From Pseudonocardia sp. HH130629-09 (GTDB taxonomy: Bacteria > Actinomycetota > Actinomycetes > Mycobacteriales > Pseudonocardiaceae): 64,000 nt of DNA. The translations under genes were made by a program, and so were the position numbers. The notes beneath the pieces were generated by a model, which saw only the letters and a list, made by a program, of their open reading frames with translations, did not search any database and had not been told where the DNA came from. This document shows positions 1-7,580 of the stretch, one piece after another; the first letter of the stretch is position 1, and every line of letters starts with the position of its first letter. The stretch lies in assembly GCF_001294645.1 (NCBI RefSeq), contig NZ_CP011868.1:2666001-2730000 (forward strand), written 5' to 3'.

Positions 1-957
1 CCGGCCGGCGACCCGCTCGTGGTAGTGCGTGCGGTACAGGCCCTCGATCAGCTCGGGGTCGACCACGGAGTAGTTGGTGTTGGCGTGGTAGCCGAGGATG
101 CGGTCCTTGACCTCGTCCGGGGCGGTGTAGAAGTCGTCGACGGCGGCCGGGTCGAAGATCCGGTTGGCGAAGGACGTGTCGTCGGCGGGGCTGTAGCCGT
201 AGCGGGCGAACACCGCGTGCACCTCGGCGGTCGGGAAGGTGCGGTGCAGATGCTCCACGGTCTCCGCCGCGCTCTGCCCGGCCCCGACGACGGCGAACCG
301 CGCGGGCGAGGCGCCGGCGAGCTCGCGGGTGCGGAAGAGCAGGTCGCGATTGTGCCAGATGCGTCCGCCGGTGGTGATCCCGCGCGGGAGGACCGGGGTG
401 AGCCCGCAGGCGAGCACGACGTTGCGGGTCCGCAGCCGCTCCACCCGTTCGCCGGTGCGCACCACGACGTCGAGGAGGTCGACCACCCCGTCGCCGGGCA
501 CGGGCTCGATCTCGACGACCTCGCTGCCGTAGTCGACGGTCACCGGGGAGCCCGCGACGTCGCTGACCTCGCCGACCCGTGCGGCGGCCCACTCCAGGTA
601 GTCGTGGAACTCGCGGCGGGTGGGGAACGACGAGCCGTAGTTGATGAAGTCGGCGAGCCGGTCGCGGTCATGCAGGTAGGACAGGAAGGAGAAGCCGCTG
701 TTCGGGTTCCGCAACGTCACGAGGTCCTTGAGGTAGGACACCTGCATGGTCGCGTCCTCGAGCAGCATCCCGCGGTGCCAGCCGAACCGCTCCTGGCGCT
801 CGACGAACCGGGCGGTCACCCGCGCGTCGGCCGGGGCCGCCCCGTTGTGCTCCAGCAGGGCGATCGCGATGCCGAGATTCGACGGCCCGAACCCGACCCC
901 CACTACGTCGAGTACCTCCGGGGCGGAGTGGGGGTTCGCGTTCGCGGGGTTCGCCAT
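1..957 (-). CDS. L-ornithine N5-monooxygenase (SidA/PvdA/IucD family), 3' end cut by window edge
   Basis: FAD- and NADPH-dependent enzyme that hydroxylates the side-chain amine of ornithine or lysine, the first step toward hydroxamate siderophores. The 319 visible residues start at an ATG and show the FAD motif GVGFGPSNLGIA near residue 20, the family block KDLVTLRNPNSGFSFLSYL near residue 85, and the NADPH motif VVGAGQSAAE near residue 235. Family members are about 430-450 residues, so roughly a quarter lies off the left edge. An iron box sits 34 bases upstream of the start, consistent with expression under iron limitation. Choice between ornithine and lysine as substrate rests on general resemblance only. 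No other siderophore synthesis gene is visible here; the importer at the right end of the window is a plausible functional partner. Confidence 0.9.
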   Translation of the reverse strand, partial: MANPANANPHSAPEVLDVVGVGFGPSNLGIAIALLEHNGAAPADARVTARFVERQERFGWHRGMLLEDATMQVSYLKDLVTLRNPNSGFSFLSYLHDRDRLADFINYGSSFPTRREFHDYLEWAAARVGEVSDVAGSPVTVDYGSEVVEIEPVPGDGVVDLLDVVVRTGERVERLRTRNVVLACGLTPVLPRGITTGGRIWHNRDLLFRTRELAGASPARFAVVGAGQSAAETVEHLHRTFPTAEVHAVFARYGYSPADDTSFANRIFDPAAVDDFYTAPDEVKDRILGYHANTNYSVVDPELIEGLYRTHYHERVAGR

Positions 958-990
958 CACGGTCCTTCCGTTGCTTCGGCACGCCTCAGA

Positions 991-1009
991 TAAGGCGAGG
1001 CTAACTGCA
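991..1009 (-). promoter_or_regulatory. putative IdeR/DmdR iron box upstream of the ornithine monooxygenase gene
   Basis: On the plus strand this reads TAAGGCGAGGCTAACTGCA. It matches the actinobacterial iron-box consensus TWAGGTWAGSCTWACCTWA at 14 of 19 positions and shares the core AGGC-N2-GSCTWACT with two further boxes in this window, at 39752 and 60505. It lies 34-52 bases before the ATG at 957, in the position of a promoter or operator. The repressor gene is not in the window. Confidence 0.7.
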
Positions 1010-1264
1010 ACACGAAGGTGGACGTCCCGCCTAGGGGGGGATCGTCGGAACCCGGCCGCAACGGCTCGTCTGCGCTGGTCGGAGCAGTGGAGTGACGAAC
1101 GTGTCACCCGTTCAGAGTATGGAGTGCCGGCACGCACACATCGCCGGACGAGGGTGTCACATGCCCCGTCCGAGCGTCACCGGTTCTGACGACAGGGACA
1201 CGGGCAGGGACAGGTACGTGCGCGGGACCCGGCCCGACACGGCCGGCGACCACGAACGGCGGCG

Positions 1265-1294
1265 CCGCGCGGGACGACCGAGCGTCCCGCGCGG
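1265..1294 (-). other. perfect 12-bp hairpin, possible attenuator stem
   Basis: The arms ccgcgcgggacg and cgtcccgcgcgg flank a 6-base loop. No T-run follows on either strand, so a simple intrinsic terminator of the E. coli type is not shown. It lies 14 bases beyond the stop of a six-codon frame that reads toward the monooxygenase gene, which is the spacing seen in attenuators, but the functional link is inference. Confidence 0.4.
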
Positions 1295-1307
1295 TGCCGA
1301 TGACGGT

Positions 1308-1328
1308 TCACCAGTCCCAGTTGCGCAC
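1308..1328 (-). CDS. possible six-residue leader peptide with two Trp codons
   Basis: GTG CGC AAC TGG GAC TGG TGA would encode M-R-N-W-D-W. A purine-rich stretch, GGGGAGA, lies 7 bases upstream of the GTG, a good Shine-Dalgarno candidate; an alternative GTG two codons earlier is too close to it. The frame is followed by a strong hairpin. It points toward the ornithine monooxygenase gene about 350 bases away. So small a frame can arise by chance, and no homology can be claimed. Confidence 0.25.
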   Translation of the reverse strand: MRNWDW

Positions 1329-1616
1329 GAGCACTCTCCCCTCGACCGGAGTACTTCTCACCGTCCCGGAACGGACGCCGTTGCGGTCCGCACGTCAGGA
1401 CGCACGGCACGCTCCACGATCGAGTGATGACAGGTTCAGCGTAAGCGATGGACAACGCTCCGTCACGGTTTAACGCAATCCTGAGGCGTTCGTCGTTGGT
1501 TCCGGGCCGCTCGGCGCGGACTCGGGCCGCTGCGACACGAACGGCAACCGCTTGCCTTACTCCCGCGTAGCCTCGATCCGATACCCCTGAACGCACCCGA
1601 CGAACAGGCAGGCGAC

Positions 1617-2966
1617 GTGACCTCTGGCCCGGTGGCACCGCGCCCGGCACGGCGTCGCCGTCGTGTGCCGGACGCCCGGTCGCTGCTCGGCCTGCCGGTG
1701 CGCCCACTGCTGCTGGTCCTGGCCGTGGAGTCCGCGGCGGTGGCCGCCGTCGTCGCGGGCGCGCTGACCGGGGCCGCGCCGACGCGGACCGACGCGCTGC
1801 TCTGCGGGCTGCTGATGCTGGTGGCTGCGGTGCACACCGAGCTGTCGGTCAACGCCGAGCGCCTGCGCCGCCGGATCGCCGAGACCCGCTACATCAATAT
1901 GACCTCGGTCTGGACCTTCGCGGCGGCGCTGCTGCTGCCGCCGGTGCTCGCGACGGCCGTCGTCGCCGTCATCTACGTCCACCTGTACCTGCGGGTGGTG
2001 CGCCCGAGCGGCACGCCGCCGCACCGCCAGGTCTACAGCGCCGCCACCGTCCTGCTCGCCGTGCACACCGTCGTGGGACTGCTCGCGCTGGTAGGCGGCT
2101 GGGGCGGGGCGCCGGCGACCCCGCAGAACGCGGCGCTGGTGCTGGGCGCGCTGATCGCCTACACCACGGTGAACACGCTGCTGGTCGTGTCGGTGCTGCG
2201 GCTGACCGCACCGGGGTCGCGGTTCCTCGCGATCCTGTGGGGCGGTGACATCGGGCTGGAGCTGGCGACGCTGTCGATCGGCGGGCTGGTCGCCGTCGTG
2301 CTCGCCAACACCTCCCCCTGGTTCGCGCTGCTCGCGATGCTGCCGCTGCTCGTCGTCGAGCAGACGACCCTGGTGCGTCAGCTCGAGGCACAGGTCGACA
2401 CCGACGCCAAGACCGGGCTCCTCAACCCGGCGGCGTGGCGCTGGCGCAGCCGCCAGATGCTGGAGCGCGACACGCGAACCGACCGCGCCGGCGCGGTGCT
2501 GATCCTCGACCTCGACCACTTCAAGGCGGTCAACGACCGGCACGGCCACCTGGCGGGCGACGATGTGCTCCAGGCCGTCGCCGACGTCCTCACCACCGAG
2601 GTGCGCGACGAGGACCTGGCCGGCCGGTTCGGCGGCGAGGAGTTCGTGGTCACGCTCGGCGGGATGCGCGCCGACGACACCCTGGACGACCGGGCCCGTG
2701 AGGTCGCCGAGCGGATCCGCCGGGGCGTGCGCGCGCTGGAGGTCGACACGGCCACCGCGGGCCGGGTCACCGGGCTGTCGGTGTCGGTCGGCGTCGCGAC
2801 GACACCGGACCACGGCACGGACCTCGACGGGCTGCTGGCCGCCGCGGACGCCGCGCTCTACGAGGCCAAGCACGCGGGCCGCGACCGGGTCGCGGTGCGG
2901 CCGCCGGCGCCGCCCGTCGTTCCCGAGGGTGCGACGCCGCCGTTCGGGCTGAGCTACGGCACCTGA
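1617..2966 (+). CDS. membrane-anchored diguanylate cyclase (GGDEF domain)
   Basis: Makes the second messenger cyclic di-GMP from two GTP. The 449-residue protein begins at a GTG preceded by AGGCAGGCGAC. Its first 240 or so residues contain about six hydrophobic segments after an Arg-rich start, so the catalytic domain is cytoplasmic and tethered to the membrane. The catalytic signature is GGEEF at residues 339-343, a functional variant. An allosteric I-site RxxD (R330-D333) sits exactly five residues before it, so product inhibition by cyclic di-GMP is expected. No EAL or HD-GYP domain follows. It stands alone and converges on the TetR gene at 2992. Confidence 0.93.
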   Translation: MTSGPVAPRPARRRRRVPDARSLLGLPVRPLLLVLAVESAAVAAVVAGALTGAAPTRTDALLCGLLMLVAAVHTELSVNAERLRRRIAETRYINMTSVWTFAAALLLPPVLATAVVAVIYVHLYLRVVRPSGTPPHRQVYSAATVLLAVHTVVGLLALVGGWGGAPATPQNAALVLGALIAYTTVNTLLVVSVLRLTAPGSRFLAILWGGDIGLELATLSIGGLVAVVLANTSPWFALLAMLPLLVVEQTTLVRQLEAQVDTDAKTGLLNPAAWRWRSRQMLERDTRTDRAGAVLILDLDHFKAVNDRHGHLAGDDVLQAVADVLTTEVRDEDLAGRFGGEEFVVTLGGMRADDTLDDRAREVAERIRRGVRALEVDTATAGRVTGLSVSVGVATTPDHGTDLDGLLAAADAALYEAKHAGRDRVAVRPPAPPVVPEGATPPFGLSYGT

Positions 2967-2972
2967 GGACTA

Positions 2973-2989
2973 CGGCGCCCGAGGCGCCG
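2973..2989. terminator. short hairpin between convergent genes
   Basis: Seven-bp arms (cggcgcc and ggcgccg) around a 3-base loop, in the 25-base gap between the stop of the diguanylate cyclase and the stop of the TetR gene. It could terminate both transcripts; there is no T-run. Confidence 0.35.
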
Positions 2990-2991
2990 GG

Positions 2992-3621
2992 TCACGGCCC
3001 GAGCAGCACCCGCGCCAGGTCCTTCCACTGGGGCAGCATCGGGTCGCTGCCCGGGTCGCGCGGGTCGAAGGTGTAGGTCAACGAGGTGCCGCGCATCGAG
3101 GTGAGCAGCAGGTCGCGCAGCTGCTTGAACCGCGGGCGGCCGGCGAGCTCGTCGCCGAACATGCGGGCCATCGACGCCCGGATCGCCGCGCCGAGGCGCT
3201 TCTCCTCGGGTCGTAGCGCCTCGGCGATCTCGGCGTTGGACCGGGCCGCGGTCCAGAGCTCCACCGCCGCCCAGAAGTGGGGCTCGGAGAAGCTCTCCCA
3301 CAACAGCTCGATGACCCGGTCGGCCCGCTCGAACGAGCCGACCGGGTCGGTCTCGACCACCCGTCGCACGCGTTCCTCGGTGTCGGCGACGCGCTTCACC
3401 GCCAGATGCTGCGCAGCCGCGACCAGCAACCGGTCCCGGCTGGGGAAGTGGTGCAGCAGCCGGCCGCGCGACACGTCGGCGGCCGACTGGATGGTCAGGG
3501 TCGTGGAGCCCGAGTAGCCGCCGTCGATGAGGCAGGCCACGGCGGCGTCCAGGATCCGGGCGCGGCTGTCCTCCGACCGCTGCGCCCGGCTCCTGACCGC
3601 CGGAGGATGTTCGGTGTTCAT
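2992..3621 (-). CDS. TetR/AcrR family transcriptional regulator
   Basis: A 209-residue regulator. The N-terminal helix-turn-helix (about residues 20-65) contains the typical pattern ending in GRLLHHFPSRDRLL, and the rest is a helical ligand-binding domain. It is the last gene of a four-gene minus-strand run (thiolase, SDR, acyl-CoA dehydrogenase, this gene) with gaps of 32-35 bases, so it probably represses its own fatty-acid or acyl-CoA operon with an acyl-CoA as inducer. That role is inferred from position. The ligand and operator are not visible. Confidence 0.85.
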   Translation of the reverse strand: MNTEHPPAVRSRAQRSEDSRARILDAAVACLIDGGYSGSTTLTIQSAADVSRGRLLHHFPSRDRLLVAAAQHLAVKRVADTEERVRRVVETDPVGSFERADRVIELLWESFSEPHFWAAVELWTAARSNAEIAEALRPEEKRLGAAIRASMARMFGDELAGRPRFKQLRDLLLTSMRGTSLTYTFDPRDPGSDPMLPQWKDLARVLLGP

Positions 3622-3653
3622 GATGTGCTCATGATCGCCTGTCGGTCATCGGC

Positions 3654-4805
3654 TCAGAGTCCCAGACCCCGGCCGATCACCTCCTTCATGATCTCGGTGG
3701 TGCCGCCGTAGATCCGGGTGATGCGGGCGTCGGCGTAGGCCTTGGAGACCGGGTACTCGCTCATGTAGCCGTAGCCGCCGTGCAGCTGCAGACAGCGATC
3801 GGCGACCCGGCCCTGCAGCTCGGTGCACCAGTACTTCGCCTTCGACGCGTCGACGGCGGTCAGCTCGCCCGCGTTCAGCGCCCGCACGCAGTCGTCGACG
3901 TAGTGCTCGGCGAGGTCGATCTCGGTGTCCATCTCGGCCAGCGCGAACTTCGAGTTCTGGAACGAGCCGACCGGGGACCCGAACGCCTTGCGCTCCTTGA
4001 CGTACTCCAGGGTGTTCGTCAGCACCGTCCGGGCCGCGGCCACCCCGGCGACGGCGATCGACAGGCGCTCCTGGGGCAGCTTCTCGACCAGCTGGACGAA
4101 GCCCTTGCCCTCCTCGGGCCCGAGCAGGTTCTCCACCGGCACCTTCACGTCGGTGAAGGACAGCTCGGCGGTGTCCTGAGCGTGCATGCCCAGCTTGTCG
4201 AGGTTGCGGCCGCGCTCGAAGCCCTCCATCCCGCGCTCGAGCACCAGCAGGCTCATGCCCTTGTGCTTCTGCGACGGGTCGGTCTTCACCGCGACGACGA
4301 CGAGGTCGGCGTTGATCCCGTTGGTGATGAAGGTCTTCGCGCCGTTGACCACGTAGTGGTCGCCGTCGCGGATGGCGGTCGTCGACATCGACGCCAGGTC
4401 CGAGCCGATGCCCGGCTCGGTCATCGCGATGGCGAGGATCTTCTCCCCCGCCACGACGCCCGGCAGCCACCGCTGCTTCTGCTCGTCGGTGGTGTAGGCG
4501 AGCAGGTAGGGCAGCACGATGTCGTTGTGCAGGGTCAGGCCCAGCCCCGAACCGGCCGCACCGACGCGCAGCACCTCCTCGGAGACGATGGCGTTGAACC
4601 GGAAGTCGCGCACACCGCCGCCGCTGAACTCCTCGGGCGCGTCCATGCCCAGGAACCCGTTGGCGCCGGCGGTGGTGAACAGCTCCCTGGAGACGACGCC
4701 GTCGCGCTCCCACTGCGCCTCGTGCGGGGCGATCTCCTTCTCGACGAAGGCCCGGAAGGCCTCGCGGAAGTCCTCGTGGTCGGACTCGTAGAGCGTGCGC
4801 TTCAC
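3654..4805 (-). CDS. acyl-CoA dehydrogenase, LCAD-like
   Basis: FAD enzyme for the first step of beta-oxidation. It has 383 residues, the normal length, starting at an ATG. Visible family motifs are AIAMTEPGIGSDLA for FAD and substrate contacts, LPQERLSIA, and a C-terminal RIYGGTTEIMKE. The usual catalytic Glu in the EGT motif is Gly here. This is the pattern of long-chain and isovaleryl-CoA dehydrogenases, which carry the base in the helix containing LPQER, so the enzyme is not expected to be inactive. It sits 35 bases after the SDR and before TetR. Confidence 0.92.
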   Translation of the reverse strand: MKRTLYESDHEDFREAFRAFVEKEIAPHEAQWERDGVVSRELFTTAGANGFLGMDAPEEFSGGGVRDFRFNAIVSEEVLRVGAAGSGLGLTLHNDIVLPYLLAYTTDEQKQRWLPGVVAGEKILAIAMTEPGIGSDLASMSTTAIRDGDHYVVNGAKTFITNGINADLVVVAVKTDPSQKHKGMSLLVLERGMEGFERGRNLDKLGMHAQDTAELSFTDVKVPVENLLGPEEGKGFVQLVEKLPQERLSIAVAGVAAARTVLTNTLEYVKERKAFGSPVGSFQNSKFALAEMDTEIDLAEHYVDDCVRALNAGELTAVDASKAKYWCTELQGRVADRCLQLHGGYGYMSEYPVSKAYADARITRIYGGTTEIMKEVIGRGLGL

Positions 4806-4840
4806 GGCGCCGCCTCCTCTCTGGGGGTACCGGCAGGGGA

Positions 4841-5602
4841 CTAGCGGGGCTGCATGCGGATCGCGCCGTCGAGACGGATCGTCTCGCCGTTGAGCATCGG
4901 GTTCTCCACGATGTGGGCGGCGAGCTTGCCGTACTCCGCGGGCTGCCCCAGCCGCGACGGGTGCGGCACCTGCTTGCCCAGCGAGGTCTTGACGTCCTCG
5001 GGCAGGCCGGCGAGCAGCGGCGTCTCGAACAGGCCGGGGGCGATGGTGTTGACCCGGATGCCGATGTTCGCCAGGTCACGGGCGATCGGCAGGGTCATGC
5101 CGACGATGCCGCCCTTGGACGCCGAGTAGGCGGCCTGACCGATCTGGCCCTCGAAGGCCGCCACCGAGGCGGTGTTGATGATGACGCCACGGTCGCCGTC
5201 GACGTGGTCGGACTTGGCGATGCGCTCGGCCGCCAGCCGGATCACGTTGAACGTGCCGATCAGGTTGACGTTGATGACCTTGGTGAAGTCGGCCAGCGGG
5301 AACGGGCCGGTCTTGCCGAAGGTCTTGATGCCGTTGCCGATGCCGGCGCAGTTGACCGCGACGCGGACGGTGCCGAGCTCCTCGGCGGCGTCGAGGGCGG
5401 CCGAGACCTGCTCCTCGTTCGTGACGTCGGCGGCGACGAAGCGGACGTCGTCCCCCAGCTTGTCGGCGACGGCCTCGCCCTGCGACGACGGCAGGTCGAT
5501 GATCAGGACCTTGGCGCCGAGCTCCACGAACTTCTCCGTGGTGGCCAGGCCCAGGCCGGACGCACCGCCGGTGACGACGGCGACGGAACCGTTGATGTCC
5601 AT
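4841..5602 (-). CDS. SDR family 3-hydroxyacyl-CoA dehydrogenase (type II / HSD10-like)
   Basis: A 253-residue NAD-dependent short-chain dehydrogenase. It has the cofactor motif TGGASGLG at residues 11-18, the structural VNCAG motif, and the catalytic YSASK. The segment from [14 protein letters not shown] and the overall length match the type II 3-hydroxyacyl-CoA dehydrogenases that oxidise 3-hydroxyacyl-CoA in fatty-acid and branched-chain acyl-CoA breakdown. It lies between thiolase and acyl-CoA dehydrogenase with 35-base gaps, which supports the third step of beta-oxidation. No enoyl-CoA hydratase is in the operon, so step two must be supplied elsewhere. Confidence 0.88.
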   Translation of the reverse strand: MDINGSVAVVTGGASGLGLATTEKFVELGAKVLIIDLPSSQGEAVADKLGDDVRFVAADVTNEEQVSAALDAAEELGTVRVAVNCAGIGNGIKTFGKTGPFPLADFTKVINVNLIGTFNVIRLAAERIAKSDHVDGDRGVIINTASVAAFEGQIGQAAYSASKGGIVGMTLPIARDLANIGIRVNTIAPGLFETPLLAGLPEDVKTSLGKQVPHPSRLGQPAEYGKLAAHIVENPMLNGETIRLDGAIRMQPR

Positions 5603-5637
5603 GTTCTGTCTGTTTCCTTCCGGGTGGGGAGCGGGTG

Positions 5638-6795
5638 TCAGAGGAGTTCGAGGATGGTGGCGTTGGCCTGGCCGCCGCCCTCGCACATGGTCTGCAGGCC
5701 GTAGCGGATGCCGTTGTCGCGCATGTGGTGGACCAGGGTGGTCATGATCCGCGCGCCGGAGCCGCCGAGGGGGTGGCCCAGCGCGATGGCGCCGCCGTTG
5801 GGGTTGAGCCGCTCGCCGACACCGGACGCGGTGTCGGTGGTGCCCGCGATGTCGGCCAGCCAGGCCAGCGGCACCGGCGCGAACGCCTCGTTGACCTCGA
5901 ACGCGCCGATCTCGTCCAGCGACAGACCGGAACGCTTCAGCGCCTTCTCCGTCGCGGGGATCGGGGCGGTCAGCATGATGACCGGGTCGGCGCCGGCGAG
6001 GACCGCGGTGTGCACGCGGGCGATCGGGGTCAGGCCGAGCTCGCGGGCCTTCTCGCTGGTGGTCATGAGCAGCGCGGCGGAGCCGTCGGAGATCTGCGAG
6101 GAGTTGCCCGCGTGGATGACGCCGCCCTGGTCGGCGTCCTTGAACACCGTCTTGAGCTGGGCGAGACCCTCCAGGGTCCCGCCGCGGCGGACGCCCTCGT
6201 CGGCGGTGACGCCGGCGAGCGGGGCGATCTGGCCGGCGAACCGGCCGTCGTCCTGGGCGGCGGCGGCGCGCTCGTGGGACAGCAGCGCGAACTCGTCGAG
6301 CTGGGTGCGGGAGAAGCCCCACTTCTCGGCGATCATCTCCGCGCCGACGCCCTGGTTCGGCGACACGCCGTAGCGGGCGCGGAAGTCCTCGCCGAGCGGG
6401 TCGGCATCGCCCTTCGACGAGCCCATCGGGACCCGGGTCATGGACTCGACGCCGCCGGCGACGGCCACGTCGTACTGCCCGGCGATCAGGCCGGCGGCCG
6501 CGAAGTGCACCGACTGCTGGCTGGACCCGCACTGGCGGTCGACGGTCACACCGGTGACGGTCTCGGGGAACCCGGCGGCCAGCGCGGCGTTGCGTCCGAT
6601 GTCGAAGGTCTGCTCACCGCTCTGGGACACGCAGCCCCAGACGACGTCCTCGATCTCGGCGGGGTCGACTCCGGACCGCTCGACCAGGCTCCGCAGGACG
6701 TGCGCGGACAGGTCGGTCGGGTGGATGGCCGCAAGGCCACCCTTGCGCTTCCCGACGGGGCTGCGTACGGCCTCCACGATGACTGCGTCTCGCAC
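5638..6795 (-). CDS. acetyl-CoA acyltransferase (thiolase)
   Basis: Cleaves 3-ketoacyl-CoA with CoA at the end of beta-oxidation. The start is a GTG at 6795 preceded by GGAGCGAAGGAC, giving 385 residues, normal for the family. The three catalytic elements are visible: the nucleophile C89 in [10 protein letters not shown], the NEAF block, and the [11 protein letters not shown] plus CEGGGQAN blocks near the C-terminus. It is the first gene of the four-gene operon that ends with TetR. Confidence 0.92.
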   Translation of the reverse strand: MRDAVIVEAVRSPVGKRKGGLAAIHPTDLSAHVLRSLVERSGVDPAEIEDVVWGCVSQSGEQTFDIGRNAALAAGFPETVTGVTVDRQCGSSQQSVHFAAAGLIAGQYDVAVAGGVESMTRVPMGSSKGDADPLGEDFRARYGVSPNQGVGAEMIAEKWGFSRTQLDEFALLSHERAAAAQDDGRFAGQIAPLAGVTADEGVRRGGTLEGLAQLKTVFKDADQGGVIHAGNSSQISDGSAALLMTTSEKARELGLTPIARVHTAVLAGADPVIMLTAPIPATEKALKRSGLSLDEIGAFEVNEAFAPVPLAWLADIAGTTDTASGVGERLNPNGGAIALGHPLGGSGARIMTTLVHHMRDNGIRYGLQTMCEGGGQANATILELL

Positions 6796-6904
6796 GTCCT
6801 TCGCTCCTTCGCGACGGGGCGGCGCCCGGGCCGGCGCCGTCTGCTCGGAGCGACCGTAACAGAAAACAGTCAGCGTTGACTGCCGCGGTCCGGTGCGACG
6901 CGGC

Positions 6905-7516
6905 TCACGGACCGGCCGGGCGGCCACCGGACCGACCGACCAGCAGGACGGCGTAGCCGAGCACCAGGAACCCGCCCGCCAGGCGGGCGACGTTCCAGGC
7001 CAGCCCGCCGGCACCGACGGCGTCCAGGTCGAGGAAGTAGTAGGGCGCCCGTCGCCCGGCCCCGTTCAGCACGGCCAGGGCGAGCGCCAGGTACACCGCG
7101 GGGAACACCAGCCACAGCGGCGGGTGCCACCAGCGCAGCGGTCCGCGGCCGGGACGGTGCACGACCCAGTCGGCCAGCGCCAGCACCGGGACCACGACGT
7201 GCAGCAGCAGGTTGGGCACGGTGAACCCGGCCGAGCGGTCGGTGAGGAAGGCCAGCCACACCGCCCCGGCCACGAGCAGGTACACCACGACCGCACCGCG
7301 CAGGGCCGGGCGGGCACCGGGCCGGCGGGCGGTGAGCGCGTAGAACAGCGCAGCGAGCACGTTGACCTGGTAGGTGAAGGTGGTCAGCCGCCACAGGACC
7401 CCCGAGCGCGAGGTCAGCTCGACGACCAGCAGCGCGACGAGCACGCAGGCCACGATCGCGACGCGCAGGACGGCGGAGGCGGGAACGACGCGCGAGGGCG
7501 CGGGCGGTGCGTGCAC
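6905..7516 (-). CDS. Pr6Pr family six-helix membrane protein
   Basis: A 203-residue protein with six hydrophobic segments and conserved-looking polar stretches (FTYQVNVLAALFYAL and a WWHPPLWLVFPAVYL segment) typical of the Pr6Pr membrane family. Its function is unknown. The GTG start at 7516 has no clear Shine-Dalgarno sequence and lies at the end of an 11-bp inverted repeat, so expression may be controlled there or the start could differ. It is the gene upstream of the thiolase operon on the same strand, separated by 109 bases. Confidence 0.75.
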   Translation of the reverse strand: MHAPPAPSRVVPASAVLRVAIVACVLVALLVVELTSRSGVLWRLTTFTYQVNVLAALFYALTARRPGARPALRGAVVVYLLVAGAVWLAFLTDRSAGFTVPNLLLHVVVPVLALADWVVHRPGRGPLRWWHPPLWLVFPAVYLALALAVLNGAGRRAPYYFLDLDAVGAGGLAWNVARLAGGFLVLGYAVLLVGRSGGRPAGP

Positions 7517-7538
7517 CCGTGATCAACGTGCACGCACC
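7506..7538 (-). promoter_or_regulatory. perfect 11-bp inverted repeat over the Pr6Pr start codon
   Basis: The arms ggtgcgtgcac (7506-7516) and gtgcacgcacc (7528-7538) are separated by 11 bases. One arm contains the predicted GTG start codon. It could be a repressor operator or an mRNA hairpin hiding the start. Confidence 0.45.
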
Positions 7539-7557
7539 GCCGCGGGGTTCCCCCGTG

Positions 7558-7578
7558 CCCGCCCGCGGTCCGGGCGGG
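7558..7578 (-). terminator. hairpin just after the symporter gene
   Basis: Eight-bp arms cccgcccg and cgggcggg around a 5-base loop, beginning 2 bases after the stop of the symporter gene on the minus strand. A likely terminator for that gene; no T-run, as is common in this G+C range. Confidence 0.5.
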
Positions 7579-7580
7579 AC

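Larger units (their letters stand above)
958..1616. other. 659-base intergenic region between divergent genes
   Basis: This gap separates the minus-strand ornithine monooxygenase from the plus-strand diguanylate cyclase. It holds the iron box at 991, a 12-bp perfect hairpin at 1265-1294 and a tiny Trp-containing reading frame at 1308-1328, both oriented toward the monooxygenase. The block around 1425-1490 is richer in A+T and could carry the cyclase promoter, but I could not assign convincing -35 and -10 boxes. No larger gene is supported. Confidence 0.6.

Noticed and set aside
1092-1427. 111-codon plus-strand frame in the first intergenic gap
   Set aside because: No ribosome site, Arg/Thr/Gly-rich composition without structure, and poor third-position G+C bias.
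3654-4805. Inactive acyl-CoA dehydrogenase because EGT is replaced by GGT
   Set aside because: Long-chain and isovaleryl-CoA dehydrogenases have the same GGT and carry the catalytic Glu elsewhere, near LPQER, which is present.
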